A stretch of 36,061 nucleotides of DNA from Jeotgalibaca caeni (GCF_028863945.1 NZ_JARBEA010000026.1:1-36061), one strand, 5' to 3'. Shown: positions 1 through 8,524, counted from the stretch's first letter. Numbers and translations: made by a program. The notes: generated by a model from the letters alone, not told the origin.

Positions 1-74
1 GAGAAAAATAAATAACGAATAAAAAGGAGAGAATTTCTTCTCTCCTACAAGTCCAACTTTTGGGGGTCAGTACA
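1..74. mobile_element. Outer end of an IS3-family (IS150-group) insertion sequence, partial
   Basis: Read on the minus strand from position 74, the sequence starts TGTACTGACCCCCAAAAG and continues TTGGACTTGT. This resembles the terminal inverted repeat of IS150-group IS3 elements (IS150 itself begins TGTACTG and has GTTGGAC at a similar distance). On the plus strand the element would end in CA at 74, with its interior to the left, outside the window. A hairpin lies just inside the repeat, as in many IS ends. No transposase codons are visible in the 46 bases available, so this is an IS end or remnant. Family assignment is from memory of the repeat. Confidence 0.6.
20..46 (-). terminator. Hairpin with T-run just inside the IS end, minus-strand terminator
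   Basis: A perfect 9-bp stem (25-33 with 38-46, loop TTTC) is followed on the minus strand by a short T-run. It would stop transcription entering the IS from the yidC side, a usual arrangement in IS ends. Confidence 0.5.
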
Positions 75-108
75 AAAAAAATCTCACTCATACCATTTTG
101 GCTAGAAT

Positions 109-149
109 CGTGCAAGTGGGCTCTAAAAATAGCCTCACTTGCACGTTTT
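109..149 (+). terminator. Hairpin terminator between the IS end and yidC
   Basis: The arm CGTGCAAGTGGGCT (109-122) pairs with 131-145 around an eight-base loop, with one bulged T, and is followed by TTTT on the plus strand. Direction and base pairing suggest it ends plus-strand transcription arriving from the left. No gene for it remains inside the window. Confidence 0.55.
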
Positions 150-160
150 AAAAGATTAGT

Positions 161-205
161 CAAAATAAATAAGAGGCCGTCTCAATGAGAGACGACCTCT
201 TATTT
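161..205 (-). terminator. Rho-independent terminator of yidC
   Basis: A 17-bp stem (167-183 with 189-205) lies 11 bases past the yidC stop. The single non-Watson-Crick position is a G-U pair on the minus strand but a C-A mismatch on the plus strand, so the structure is best formed in the yidC transcript. An AT-rich tail (AAATAAATTTTG) follows on the minus strand. Confidence 0.8.
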
Positions 206-216
206 ATTATTTCGGA

Positions 217-1137
217 TTATGGGCGACGTTGCTGTTTACCAGCGTTGCGTCCTTTTCCTTTTTGCGAATATTGTTGTGATGCAGACAACGTTTTAGTAGG
301 TTTCGCTACCGGTTTTGCTTTTTTGATTGGTTTTTTAACGGGGCGGTTTTTGAACTCTTCTTCGACTTCAGCTTTAATTTTTGGTTTGATTAAGCTGTTT
401 TGAATAACGGTTTGAAGAACAGCGAAAATTCCTCCTGCTAACCAGTAAAGAGCGAGACCGGCCGGGCTGGACCAAGAGAAGAAAAGAATCATGATTGGGT
501 TCATCAGCATCATGGACTTCATTTGACCTCTTGTTTCAGCAGGCATACCCATCATCGACACGTATCCTTGAGCGAGATAAACCAAACCAGCTAAAATCGC
601 AAGGAGTGGACTAGCATTTCCTAAGTTAATTCCTAAGAAGCTGCTGCCGGCAATTTCGGGCGTTAAGTTTACCGCTTGGTACATCGCCGTAAAAATAGGC
701 ATTTGAATCAAGATTGGAAGACATCCTACGCCGCCTGTCATGCTGATGTTGTTCTCTTTATAAAGAGTCATCATTTCTTGCGAAATTTCAGCTTTTTCTT
801 CTTGCGTGGTCGCTTCTTTTTGTCTTAATTGGATATCTTCTAGTTCTGGCTTAATGTAACGCATTTTTTCTTGCTGAACCATCGATTTTTTGATTTGGCT
901 GAAGTTCAACGGCATAATGATCACTCGGACAGCAATTGTAATGATGATAATCGCTAGACCATAATTTCCGCTAAATAATTCTGCTAACCAGACAATCAAA
1001 TTTCCGGTTGGTACTACCATGTATTCATAAATAAACCCAGTAGGGTTACGATTTTCATCGTATTGCATACATCCCGCTAAAAAAGTAACGAGCGCAAGCA
1101 TTTCCGCTGAAAAGAGTAATTTCTTTTTTAATCTCAT
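217..1137 (-). CDS. yidC: Membrane protein insertase YidC (lipoprotein type, SpoIIIJ/YqjG-like)
   Basis: YidC/Oxa1-family insertase, 306 residues, which places proteins in the cytoplasmic membrane alone or with SecYEG. The N-terminus is a lipoprotein signal peptide with lipobox LAGC (Cys23), as expected for Gram-positive YidC and unlike the long periplasmic domain of Gram-negative forms. The first conserved membrane segment is near residues 58-80 and contains Arg71, which matches the conserved groove arginine of the family. Next are a charged cytoplasmic hairpin (about 85-130), four further hydrophobic segments, and a strongly basic C-terminal tail (about 266-306) that could contact ribosomes. 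The start is ATG preceded by AAAGGA with good spacing. It lies downstream of acyP in the same direction but has its own promoter. A second yidC paralogue elsewhere is usual in this order. Confidence 0.96.
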   Translation of the reverse strand: MRLKKKLLFSAEMLALVTFLAGCMQYDENRNPTGFIYEYMVVPTGNLIVWLAELFSGNYGLAIIIITIAVRVIIMPLNFSQIKKSMVQQEKMRYIKPELEDIQLRQKEATTQEEKAEISQEMMTLYKENNISMTGGVGCLPILIQMPIFTAMYQAVNLTPEIAGSSFLGINLGNASPLLAILAGLVYLAQGYVSMMGMPAETRGQMKSMMLMNPIMILFFSWSSPAGLALYWLAGGIFAVLQTVIQNSLIKPKIKAEVEEEFKNRPVKKPIKKAKPVAKPTKTLSASQQYSQKGKGRNAGKQQRRP

Positions 1138-1173
1138 AACAACATTCCTTTATTAAATTTTCACTCGTTCTTA

Positions 1174-1202
1174 ACTATACAGGAGTACTAGAATGATTTC
1201 AA
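1174..1202 (-). promoter_or_regulatory. SigA-type promoter of yidC
   Basis: On the minus strand TTGAAA (1197-1202) and TATAGT (1174-1179) are 17 bases apart. The -35 overlaps the last codons of acyP. A start near 1167 would give a 30-base leader. Confidence 0.65.
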
Positions 1203-1477
1203 TTGGTTATCTTGAAACTTATGAAATTCGCAAGACTTGGCGCTTCGGTCACTGTTACCTTTTCAACGCGAGAGAATGGAGCAGGATTATTCTGCAGCTT
1301 CTCGATGAATGCATCAACTGCTTCGTCCGTTCCCACAGCCTCAATTGAAACAGAACCATCCTCTTCATTTCGAACGGTTCCCTTAACTTGGTGATGATCA
1401 GCCAATTGTTTTGTGGTATAGCGGAATCCGACACCTTGCACTCTTCCTTCGATAGAAATTTTTACTTTTTTCATCAT
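1199..1477 (-). CDS. acyP: Acylphosphatase
   Basis: Small cytoplasmic acylphosphatase that hydrolyses the carboxyl-phosphate bond of acyl phosphates. With the ATG at 1475-1477 the protein is 92 residues, the normal size for the family. The signature GRVQGVGFR (residues 11-19, catalytic Arg19) and the strand GTVRNEEDGSV with catalytic Asn37 are intact. The frame opens further upstream at a TTG (1490-1492), but that codon lies in the Shine-Dalgarno sequence AAAGGA, which sits six bases before the chosen ATG. The adjacent ATG at 1472-1474 is almost as good. acyP next to yidC is common in Firmicutes. The 61-base gap to yidC has no terminator, so read-through into yidC is likely. Confidence 0.95.
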   Translation of the reverse strand: MMKKVKISIEGRVQGVGFRYTTKQLADHHQVKGTVRNEEDGSVSIEAVGTDEAVDAFIEKLQNNPAPFSRVEKVTVTEAPSLANFISFKITN

Positions 1478-1522
1478 TGACATTCCTTTCAAAACAAAAG
1501 ATTTCCCTGACTACTAAAGTTC

Positions 1523-1531
1523 TGCTATATT
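1523..1531 (+). promoter_or_regulatory. Possible extended -10 promoter of the DUF1033 gene
   Basis: TGC followed by TATATT (1526-1531) forms an extended -10. The -35 position has only TTCCCT. Its start site would be about 60 bases before the gene and would overlap the acyP promoter region on the other strand. Confidence 0.35.
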
Positions 1532-1534
1532 TTT

Positions 1535-1563
1535 AGTGTACTTGATGGCTGGAATCCCGTCAA
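1535..1563 (-). promoter_or_regulatory. Promoter of acyP
   Basis: On the minus strand TTGACG (1558-1563) is separated by exactly 17 bases from TACACT (1535-1540). Transcription would start near 1528, about 50 bases before the acyP ATG. Confidence 0.6.
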
Positions 1564-1599
1564 TTTTGAGTGGTCTTAGAAGATGAAAGAAGGTAGTTT

Positions 1600-1896
1600 A
1601 TGTATCAACTATATATTACCAAGGGAGAGTATGAGCCCTGGTGGTTTTTTGATGATTGGAAAACAATGATTATCAAAGAGAGTAGCTTTACAAATTTGAA
1701 TGAAGCAAGGGAAACGTATAAACAAATCGTAACGGAATGGACCCAGACTTATCCCAATCAAAAATCGAAGAATCCTTATCTCACTGCTTTTTGGGATGAA
1801 GAGGAGATGGCGTACTGTGAGTCGTGTTCAGATGATATTCAAATCTATCATGGCATCATGATACTGAAAGATGATTCTATATTAAATGAAAGCTAG
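1600..1896 (+). CDS. DUF1033 family protein (ComN-like)
   Basis: A 98-residue cytoplasmic protein with no signal peptide or membrane segment. The opening YQLYITKGEYEPWWFFDDW and the later acidic, aromatic-rich stretches match my memory of the DUF1033 family, common in Bacillales and Lactobacillales. The Bacillus subtilis member, ComN, affects the comE late-competence mRNA post-transcriptionally. Whether this protein does the same is inference. GAAGG lies a few bases before the ATG. It is a single-gene unit with its own terminator, divergent from acyP. Confidence 0.75.
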   Translation: MYQLYITKGEYEPWWFFDDWKTMIIKESSFTNLNEARETYKQIVTEWTQTYPNQKSKNPYLTAFWDEEEMAYCESCSDDIQIYHGIMILKDDSILNES

Positions 1897-1936
1897 AGTG
1901 CGACAAAATGCGTTTTGTCGCGCTCTTATTTTATTT
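1895..1936 (+). terminator. Terminator of the DUF1033 gene
   Basis: A 14-bp stem (1895-1908 with 1913-1926, loop TGCG, one G-U pair) begins at the stop codon and is followed by TTATTTTATTT. Confidence 0.85.
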
Positions 1937-1957
1937 CCCGAAAACATCTTTGAATCA

Positions 1958-1965
1958 TGTATAAT
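1958..1965 (+). promoter_or_regulatory. Promoter -10 for ftsK
   Basis: A perfect TATAAT (1960-1965) lies 28 bases before the ftsK start, right after the preceding terminator. No good -35 is visible 16-18 bases upstream. Confidence 0.45.
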
Positions 1966-1993
1966 AAAAGTATGAATCAGAATGTAGAAGAGA

Positions 1994-4426
1994 GTGAATA
2001 ATGTGGCGAGAACGACAACGAATAAAAAGAAGTCCAATCGTAAAGGAAAGAAAACAACGAAAGTCTCTTATGAACTTATTGGTATATTATTTCTTTTTGC
2101 AACAGTTTTAGGCTTAAGTCAACTTGGATTTGCCGGGGTTTTATTAGCGAATTTCTTCCGTTTCTTTTTTGGGGAAATTTATACGGTTCCTTTTGCTCTG
2201 TTTGGCATGTATGGGTTGTATTTACTAATTATGGGAAGAGAGCCGCGCTTGAGGAAACAATTTGTTCTCGGTGGATTTATTCTATTGCTGGCGATGACCC
2301 TCTACTTGCATGCTCAGACATTTGTGCATGTAATGAATACAGAAGGATCCCTCTTACAAGTTACCCTCATGCGCTTTTTGGCAGATATGCAAGCAGGGAC
2401 AATTTCTAAAACGATGGGCGGCGGCATGATAGGAGCCTTGCTCTATAGTGGAAGTCATTTTTTGGTCGATCAATGGGGAACGTATTTATTAGTTGGGTTA
2501 CTAGTGTTTCTTGGCGTATGTGTCTTATTTGGAATGGATACCCATGACGTGATGAATTTAATTCGCAGAGGGTTCCTGGCCTTGGCGCAACTGATGAAAC
2601 AACTATTCGCACCGCTAGTGAATGGGTTAAAAAACCAACTAAAAGGTTGGAAAGAAAATCGTAATAAACCGGATCAATCAACTCCAGAACCTGAACAAGA
2701 CGAAGAAGAGACTGGAACTTCTTGGTTTACCAAGGCAAAGAACCGCGTGAAGCAGGATGTGATTCCTCCAGAAGCGGAAGTTCTTGTGAATCCAATCGAA
2801 GATCAACCTTCTGAAACCATCCAATTAACAATTGATAGCTACCAAAAAGAAGATGAACCACAACCAGTCGTTGCTGTTCCGAAGAAAAAGAAAGTGGAAG
2901 CAGAGACTGACGTGGCAGAGGAAGAAGGAGAAGTAGAGGGCGACTTAGACTTCGAAATTAAAGAAGAAACAGAAAACCGCGATTACCAGCTACCGCCGAT
3001 TACACTGCTGAACGATATTCCGCCGGCAGATCAGTCAAACGAATACAGCATTATCGAGAAGAACGTGAAGAAACTGGAAGATACCTTTGCCAGTTTTGGT
3101 GTGGATGCCAAAGTAAGAAAAGCAAACCTAGGTCCAGCAGTTACAAAATACGAAGTACAACCGGCTGTAGGAGTAAAGGTTAGTAAGATCGTCAATTTAG
3201 CTGATGACTTGGCTCTTTCTTTGGCGGCAAAAGATATTCGAATCGAGGCGCCGATACCTGGTAAGTCATTTATTGGAATTGAAGTACCAAACAGTGAAGT
3301 TAGTACCGTATCGTTCCGTAGTGTATTGGAACGCAGTCACCAAAATGACAAGTTACTGGAAGTGCCGCTTGGAAGAGACATTTCCGGTTTGGTGCAATAT
3401 GCCGACTTGACAAAAATGCCTCACTTATTAATTGCCGGGGCAACAGGTAGTGGGAAGTCCGTTTCGATTAATGGAATAATTACGAGTATTCTAATGAAAG
3501 CAAAACCGAATGAAGTAAAAATGATGATGATTGACCCGAAAAAGGTAGAGTTAAATGTCTACAATGGCATCCCGCACCTTTTGACTCCTGTAGTGACAAA
3601 TCCGCGGAAGGCTGCGCAAGCACTTCATAAAGTAGTTACTGAGATGGAACGACGTTACGAACTATTTGCAGGAACCGGAATGCGGAATATCGATGGCTAT
3701 AATGAATTGGTAACCGAGTATAACATTGAAAAAGGCGAAAACAATCCAACGCTCCCGTACATTGTTGTGATTGTCGATGAGCTTGCGGACTTAATGATGG
3801 TTGCGAGTAATGAAGTAGAAGATGCTATTACACGTCTGGCACAAATGGCACGGGCGGCAGGAATTCATATGATTCTTGCGACACAACGGCCAAGTGTGGA
3901 TGTCATTACCGGAATCATCAAAGCAAACGTGCCTTCACGGATTGCCTTTGCTGTCTCTAGTTCCATCGATTCCCGAACAATAATCGATGGAAGTGGTGCA
4001 GAGAAGCTATTAGGAAGAGGGGATATGCTTTACCGACCAATGGGAGAGAACAAACCAAAACGAGTTCAAGGGGCATTCTTATCTGATTCTGAAGTCGAAC
4101 GGATTGTTAGCTTTGTAAAAGAACAGCAAGAACCCAACTATTCAGAAGAAATGATGAAACTTGATACGCCTTCTGCTTCAACCGAAGAACCAGAAGATGA
4201 ATACTTTGACCAAGCGCTTGAATTCGTTGTACAAGAAGAAGCGGCAAGTATCTCCAAATTACAACGAAAATTCCGCATCGGCTATAACCGTGCAGCCCGA
4301 ATTATCGATGAAATGGAAGCAAGAGGTTATGTGGGACCGGCTGACGGCAGTAAGCCAAGAAAAGTGAACGTCACTGAAATGATGCTCGAAGAAAGTTCGG
4401 AAATAGAAAAGGAAAACGAGAAGTAA
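1994..4426 (+). CDS. ftsK: DNA translocase FtsK/SpoIIIE
   Basis: Membrane-anchored, ATP-driven DNA pump at the division septum that clears chromosome DNA and supports dimer resolution. The protein is 810 residues. It has a basic N-terminus, about four hydrophobic segments between residues 27 and 180, an acidic Glu-rich linker (about 220-330), then the hexameric motor. Walker A is GATGSGKS (482-489) and Walker B ends VIVDE (Asp595, Glu596). The C-terminal winged-helix gamma domain (about 737-795), which reads KOPS/SRS-type orientation sequences, is present. The start is the GTG at 1994; a second in-frame GTG at 2003 is an alternative because the purine-rich GAAGAGAG fits either. Sequence alone does not separate FtsK from SpoIIIE/SftA paralogues, but the four-TM N-terminus argues against SftA. 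Confidence 0.95.
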   Translation: MNNVARTTTNKKKSNRKGKKTTKVSYELIGILFLFATVLGLSQLGFAGVLLANFFRFFFGEIYTVPFALFGMYGLYLLIMGREPRLRKQFVLGGFILLLAMTLYLHAQTFVHVMNTEGSLLQVTLMRFLADMQAGTISKTMGGGMIGALLYSGSHFLVDQWGTYLLVGLLVFLGVCVLFGMDTHDVMNLIRRGFLALAQLMKQLFAPLVNGLKNQLKGWKENRNKPDQSTPEPEQDEEETGTSWFTKAKNRVKQDVIPPEAEVLVNPIEDQPSETIQLTIDSYQKEDEPQPVVAVPKKKKVEAETDVAEEEGEVEGDLDFEIKEETENRDYQLPPITLLNDIPPADQSNEYSIIEKNVKKLEDTFASFGVDAKVRKANLGPAVTKYEVQPAVGVKVSKIVNLADDLALSLAAKDIRIEAPIPGKSFIGIEVPNSEVSTVSFRSVLERSHQNDKLLEVPLGRDISGLVQYADLTKMPHLLIAGATGSGKSVSINGIITSILMKAKPNEVKMMMIDPKKVELNVYNGIPHLLTPVVTNPRKAAQALHKVVTEMERRYELFAGTGMRNIDGYNELVTEYNIEKGENNPTLPYIVVIVDELADLMMVASNEVEDAITRLAQMARAAGIHMILATQRPSVDVITGIIKANVPSRIAFAVSSSIDSRTIIDGSGAEKLLGRGDMLYRPMGENKPKRVQGAFLSDSEVERIVSFVKEQQEPNYSEEMMKLDTPSASTEEPEDEYFDQALEFVVQEEAASISKLQRKFRIGYNRAARIIDEMEARGYVGPADGSKPRKVNVTEMMLEESSEIEKENEK

Positions 4427-4436
4427 GAGTTTACAA

Positions 4437-4453
4437 AACGAATGTTCGGCTCT
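4437..4453. promoter_or_regulatory. Possible PurR box upstream of the nucleoside-binding lipoprotein gene
   Basis: The minus strand reads CCGAACATTCG, containing the CCGAACWWT core of the PurBox (AWWWCCGAACWWT), arranged as an imperfect CGAA/TTCG palindrome. Its centre is about 80 bases before the likely transcription start. The flanking A/T positions match poorly, so this is tentative. Confidence 0.25.
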
Positions 4454-4508
4454 GAAAATGAAAAATAGATAAAAAACTTCAGATTTCATTTCCTATTCAT
4501 TTGAAATA

Positions 4509-4517
4509 TGCTATTCT
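4509..4517 (+). promoter_or_regulatory. Possible extended -10 promoter of the BMP lipoprotein gene
   Basis: TGC plus TATTCT (4512-4517) forms an extended -10 in an AT-rich stretch. The nearby TTGAAA (4501-4506) is not at a usable distance from it. The start would be near 4524. Confidence 0.35.
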
Positions 4518-4581
4518 TTTATTAAGTGCAAGAGAGCTTGCAAAAAAAAGAGTGGTTTTCACTCATATTGGAGGGTTTATT

Positions 4582-5718
4582 GTGAGAAAGAGTAAATGGG
4601 TAAGCTTATTCACATTAGGTTTCAGTGCAAGTGTATTACTAGCAGCGTGTGGGAATAGTGAAGAGGGTGCTGATACAACAGACACAGCTTCAAGTGAACC
4701 AGCAGCTTCTGAATCAGCTTCTTCAACTTCAGAGTCTGCAGCGTCCGGTGATCAAACAAGTACTGAAGACTTCAGCGTGGTAATGGTTACCGATATCGGT
4801 GGCGTCGACGACAAATCATTTAACCAAAGTGCTTGGGAAGGTTTACAAGCATGGGGAGAAGAAAATGGTAAAGAAGAAGGCGTAAACGGTTATGATGCGA
4901 TTATTTCGAACAATGACGGCGAATTAGTAACAAACGTAACTACGGGTGTGAACAATGGTTTCGATGTTGTTTTCGGAATTGGCTATAAACTGAAAAACGC
5001 AATGCAAGATGCAGCTAACAATAACCCAGATACTTTATTCGCAATCATCGATGACACCATCGAAGGCGAAAACACAACTTCTATGTTGTTTGCCGACCAT
5101 GAAGCTGCTTTCTTAGCAGGTGTGGCAGCAGCACATACAACTAAATCAAATCAAATTGGCTTTGTAGGTGGAATGGAAGGCGTAGTTATCGACCGTTTCG
5201 AAGCTGGATTCATTGAAGGGGTGAAATCTGTTAACCCAGAAATCAAAGTAGATGTTCAATATGTTGGATCATTCGATGATGCAGCTCTAGCAAAATCAAT
5301 TGCAAACGGTATGTACTCAAGCGGCGTTGACATCATTTATCAAGCAGCAGGAAATGCTGGGAATGGTGTTTTCTCAGAAGCTCGTGATATCGTAGAATCA
5401 GATCCTGAACGTGAAATTTGGGTAATCGGTGTAGACCGTGACCAACAAGAAGAAGGAAAGATCACAGTTGACGGCGAAGAACGTGACTTGACCCTTACTT
5501 CAACTGTTAAGGGTGTAGGCACCGCAGTTCAAGAAATTGCTAATGCAGCAATGAACAACGAGTTCCCTGCAAACGAAACAAACGTTTTAGGATTAGCTGA
5601 AAATGGCGTAAGCTTAACCGATGGTGTTTTGAGTGAAGATGCTCTAGCAGCAGTACGTGAAGCAGAACAAAAAATCATCGATGGTGAGATTGAAGTTCCT
5701 GAAACGCCAGCTGAATAA
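4582..5718 (+). CDS. BMP-family nucleoside-binding lipoprotein
   Basis: Substrate-binding lipoprotein of a nucleoside ABC importer (BmpA/YufN/PnrA-like). The start is the GTG at 4582, seven bases after GGAGGG, giving 378 residues; the frame is open upstream, but no other start has a ribosome site. The signal peptide RKSKWVSLFTLG... ends in lipobox LAAC (Cys23). A Ser/Thr/Glu-rich linker (about 24-60) leads to the BMP domain, which begins VVMVTDIGGVDDKSFNQSAW. Purine nucleosides are the usual ligands, but specificity cannot be read here. It has its own terminator, separating it from the ATPase-permease operon and allowing higher expression of the binding protein. Two small hairpins (4527-4540 and 4550-4564) sit in the leader. 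Confidence 0.93.
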   Translation: MRKSKWVSLFTLGFSASVLLAACGNSEEGADTTDTASSEPAASESASSTSESAASGDQTSTEDFSVVMVTDIGGVDDKSFNQSAWEGLQAWGEENGKEEGVNGYDAIISNNDGELVTNVTTGVNNGFDVVFGIGYKLKNAMQDAANNNPDTLFAIIDDTIEGENTTSMLFADHEAAFLAGVAAAHTTKSNQIGFVGGMEGVVIDRFEAGFIEGVKSVNPEIKVDVQYVGSFDDAALAKSIANGMYSSGVDIIYQAAGNAGNGVFSEARDIVESDPEREIWVIGVDRDQQEEGKITVDGEERDLTLTSTVKGVGTAVQEIANAAMNNEFPANETNVLGLAENGVSLTDGVLSEDALAAVREAEQKIIDGEIEVPETPAE

Positions 5719-5741
5719 GATTTGAGTAAAACTAGATACCC

Positions 5742-5777
5742 GGAGGGGCTGAGACTTTGTCCCAGCTCCTTTTTTTC
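5742..5777 (+). terminator. Terminator after the BMP lipoprotein gene
   Basis: The GGAGGGGCTG arm pairs with CAGCTCCT, with G-U pairs, around a loop holding an inner GAC/GTC pairing. A run of seven T follows. Confidence 0.85.
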
Positions 5778-5809
5778 CGGTATAAATGAGTCATTTCATC
5801 TGGCACTAG

Positions 5810-5838
5810 TAGTTGTTGAGAAGAGATTCAAGTATAAT
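5810..5838 (+). promoter_or_regulatory. Promoter of the nucleoside ABC operon
   Basis: A perfect TATAAT (5833-5838) has a weak TAGTTG 17 bases upstream (5810-5815). The start would be about 40 bases before the ATPase gene. Confidence 0.5.
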
Positions 5839-5883
5839 AAAGCTACCTGTTAGAAATTGAAGAAAACAGAAGGAGGATCAGAC

Positions 5884-7467
5884 ATGGCGCAAGAAAATTA
5901 CGTCATTGAGATGTTGGGTGTAACCAAGACCTTTGGAAACTTTAAGGCAAATGATAATATCCAACTCAAAGTCAAAAAAGGCGAAGTCCATGCACTGCTT
6001 GGTGAAAACGGTGCGGGTAAATCGACTTTGATGAATATCCTTTCTGGTTTATTGCAACCCACAAGCGGTACAATTAAAGTTAACGGAAAAGAAGTAACAA
6101 TCTCTTCCCCAACCGTTGCAGATAAATTAGGAATTGGTATGGTTCATCAACATTTTATGTTAGTGAAAGATTTTACGGTTACAGAAAACATTATTCTCGG
6201 TAGCGAAACGAGCCAATATGGACTCTTAAATCGAAGAGCCTCTGAAAAAATGATTAAAGAACTTTCTGAAAAATATAAACTCTACGTAGAACCTACTGCA
6301 AAGGTAGAAAACATTTCAGTTGGGATGGAACAACGGATTGAAATCCTAAAAACGTTGTACCGAGGTGCAGATATTATTATCTTTGATGAGCCTACTGCAG
6401 TACTGACTCCACAAGAAATTGATGAACTGATGGTCATCATGAAGAGCTTGACGAATGAAGGGAAATCAATTATTTTGATTACTCATAAGCTGGATGAAAT
6501 CAAGCAAGTTGCGGATCGTTGTACGGTTATTCGGAAAGGGAAGAGTATTGGTACCGTTGATGTGGCTACTACTTCTAAACAAGAAATGGCAGACATGATG
6601 GTAGGAAGATCCGTTCTGTTTTCAACTGCCAAGAAACCAGCAGTAGCAAAAGACCCGGTCTTGACGATTGAAAATCTTGTCGTAAAAGAAAGCCGCGGAT
6701 TAGAAGCAGTTCGAGGGTTGAACTTAACGGTACACGCAGGTGAAGTGGTTGGGATTGCTGGGATTGACGGCAATGGACAATCTGAATTAATTCAGGCGAT
6801 TACCGGGTTGAAGAAGGCAGAGAGCGGAACGATCCATTTGAAGGGTGAGGATATTACGAACTTTCCTCCTCGGAAAGTGACAGAAGCTGGAGTAGGGCAC
6901 ATTCCAGAAGACCGTCAACGCCATGGTCTTATTTTGCCAATGACCTTATCTGAAAATATTTCCTTACAACGTTATTATACAGAACCGTTCAGTCGCTATC
7001 ATTTCTTAAACGAAAACGCTATGGATGAATATGCAGTACGTCTGATTCAAGAATTCGATGTCCGTACTCAGAGTGAACGTGCTTCAGCGGGTTCTCTTTC
7101 TGGAGGGAATCAACAAAAAGCAATTATTGCTCGTGAGATTGACCGGAATCCTTCTTTATTAATTGCAGCTCAACCGACACGAGGGCTTGATGTGGGGGCG
7201 ATTGAATTTATTCATAAACGCCTAATCAATCACCGTGATGAAGGAAATGCCGTTTTGCTAATGAGTTTTGAACTAGAGGAAATCTTGAATGTATCGGATC
7301 GAATCGTTGTGATGTATGAAGGTTCTATTATCGCAGAGGTAAAACCATCCGAAACTTCTGAGCAAGAGTTAGGTCTCTTGATGACGGGTACACCTCTAGA
7401 AAAAGCAAGAGAAGAATTAGCTTCTCAGAAAGTGAAAGGAGGAGCGGACCATGGTCAAAGTGTATAA
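5884..7467 (+). CDS. Nucleoside ABC transporter, ATP-binding protein (YufO/NupO-like)
   Basis: Two ABC ATPase domains fused in one chain of 527 residues, the form that energises carbohydrate/nucleoside (CUT2-like) importers. The first domain has Walker A GENGAGKST (40-48) and Walker B FDEPT (Asp168, Glu169) but a degenerate signature (ISVGMEQ). The second has a degenerate P-loop (GIDGNGQS, 293-300, no Lys), a good signature LSGGNQQK (405-412) and AAQPT in place of the Walker B Asp-Glu. Each composite ATP site therefore mixes good and poor motifs, which is normal for this family. The start is the ATG at 5884 after AAGGAGG; an upstream TTG in frame precedes that ribosome site. It overlaps the next gene by 17 bases. 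Confidence 0.94.
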   Translation: MAQENYVIEMLGVTKTFGNFKANDNIQLKVKKGEVHALLGENGAGKSTLMNILSGLLQPTSGTIKVNGKEVTISSPTVADKLGIGMVHQHFMLVKDFTVTENIILGSETSQYGLLNRRASEKMIKELSEKYKLYVEPTAKVENISVGMEQRIEILKTLYRGADIIIFDEPTAVLTPQEIDELMVIMKSLTNEGKSIILITHKLDEIKQVADRCTVIRKGKSIGTVDVATTSKQEMADMMVGRSVLFSTAKKPAVAKDPVLTIENLVVKESRGLEAVRGLNLTVHAGEVVGIAGIDGNGQSELIQAITGLKKAESGTIHLKGEDITNFPPRKVTEAGVGHIPEDRQRHGLILPMTLSENISLQRYYTEPFSRYHFLNENAMDEYAVRLIQEFDVRTQSERASAGSLSGGNQQKAIIAREIDRNPSLLIAAQPTRGLDVGAIEFIHKRLINHRDEGNAVLLMSFELEEILNVSDRIVVMYEGSIIAEVKPSETSEQELGLLMTGTPLEKAREELASQKVKGGADHGQSV

Positions 7468-8524
7468 CAGTGTTCGTTTCCAACGAATTGCTATTCCACT
7501 GCTTTCCGTATTATTAGGAGTTCTTATTGGTGGAATGATTATGTTGGCATTTGGCTTCGATCCGATTGCTGGTTATACAGCGATGGTAAAAGGAGCGCTC
7601 TTTACTCCGTTTTACATTGGCCAAACGTTGCGTCTTGCAGCACCTCTTATTGTTATTGCACTAGGGTTTGCTGTTGCAAATAAAGCTGGATTTTTTAACA
7701 TTGGATTATCGGGACAAGCATTGATGGGATGGTTTGCTTCCATTGTTGTAGCAGGTGCCTTTCCGGACTTGCCGCGTATCATCCTTGTTCCTTTGGCAGT
7801 GTTAGCCGGAATGGTTGCGGGAGCTCTATGGGCCGGTATTGCAGGGGTTCTTCGTGCTTATTTCAATACAAGTGAAGTAATTGTTACCATCATGCTCAAT
7901 CATACTTCTTTCCATTTGGTAAACTACTTGATTCGGAATGTACTGACATCTGGTGGAGATTCCACTCCTGTCATCACACCGAATGCAAGTATGCGTATTC
8001 CGTTTTTGACGAGCCTGACAGATAACTCTACCATTCATGCAGGAATCTTTGTTTCTCTAATCATGGTAGTGGTTATTATGGTTTTCATGAATAAAACCAC
8101 ATATGGTTTTGAATTACGTTCCGTTGGATTAAACGCTGATGCAGCTGAATATTCTGGTATGAATGCCAAGAAAAATATTATTCTGGCTATGCTCATTAGT
8201 GGAGCATTAGCTGGATTAGGCGGAACGATGGAAGGTCTTGGAAACTTCCAAAACATCTTTATACAAGGCGGAATTCCGGGTATTGGTTTTGACGGAATGG
8301 GAGTAGCTTTATTAGGTGCAAGCAGCCCAATTGGTATTCTCTTTTCTGCATTACTATTCAGTATCTTGAAAACGGGTGGAACCAGTATGCCGCTCGTCTC
8401 TGGATCACCGAACGAAATTGTTGATATCGTGATTGCTTTAATTATTTTCTTTGTTGGAGCAAACTACATTATTCGCTTCTTACTGGCGAAATCCCAAAAA
8501 ACCAATAAGAAAGAGGTGGCGTAA
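7451..8524 (+). CDS. Nucleoside ABC transporter permease (YufP/NupP-like)
   Basis: Integral membrane permease of 357 residues, binding-protein-dependent transport family BPD_transp_2. About eight to ten hydrophobic segments are visible. The stretch FAVANKAGFFNIGLSGQALMG, with an Asn-Ile-Gly before a small-residue turn, is typical of this permease family. The ATG at 7451 has AAAGGAGG eight bases upstream and lies inside the 3' end of the ATPase gene, which suggests translational coupling. Its stop codon directly abuts the next permease start. It should form the heterodimeric channel with that permease for nucleosides delivered by the BMP lipoprotein. Confidence 0.92.
   Translation: MVKVYNSVRFQRIAIPLLSVLLGVLIGGMIMLAFGFDPIAGYTAMVKGALFTPFYIGQTLRLAAPLIVIALGFAVANKAGFFNIGLSGQALMGWFASIVVAGAFPDLPRIILVPLAVLAGMVAGALWAGIAGVLRAYFNTSEVIVTIMLNHTSFHLVNYLIRNVLTSGGDSTPVITPNASMRIPFLTSLTDNSTIHAGIFVSLIMVVVIMVFMNKTTYGFELRSVGLNADAAEYSGMNAKKNIILAMLISGALAGLGGTMEGLGNFQNIFIQGGIPGIGFDGMGVALLGASSPIGILFSALLFSILKTGGTSMPLVSGSPNEIVDIVIALIIFFVGANYIIRFLLAKSQKTNKKEVA

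Noticed and set aside
14-20. ACGAATA near the window start as a competence or IS promoter element
   Set aside because: There is no T-run before it and it sits inside a likely IS end without a following gene.
259-270. TTTTTGCGAATA on the plus strand, an even better com-box match than the one before cinA
   Set aside because: It lies antisense within the yidC coding region and no plus-strand gene follows for over 1.3 kb. It shows that such motifs arise by chance, which lowers confidence in the cinA element.
185-403. 72-codon plus-strand frame with DDLLFIISD...
   Set aside because: It starts inside the yidC terminator and is the complement of the basic yidC C-terminal tail.
4427-4581. Purine riboswitch upstream of the nucleoside-binding lipoprotein
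   Set aside because: The small hairpins lack the three-way junction core bases of purine riboswitches and are too short.
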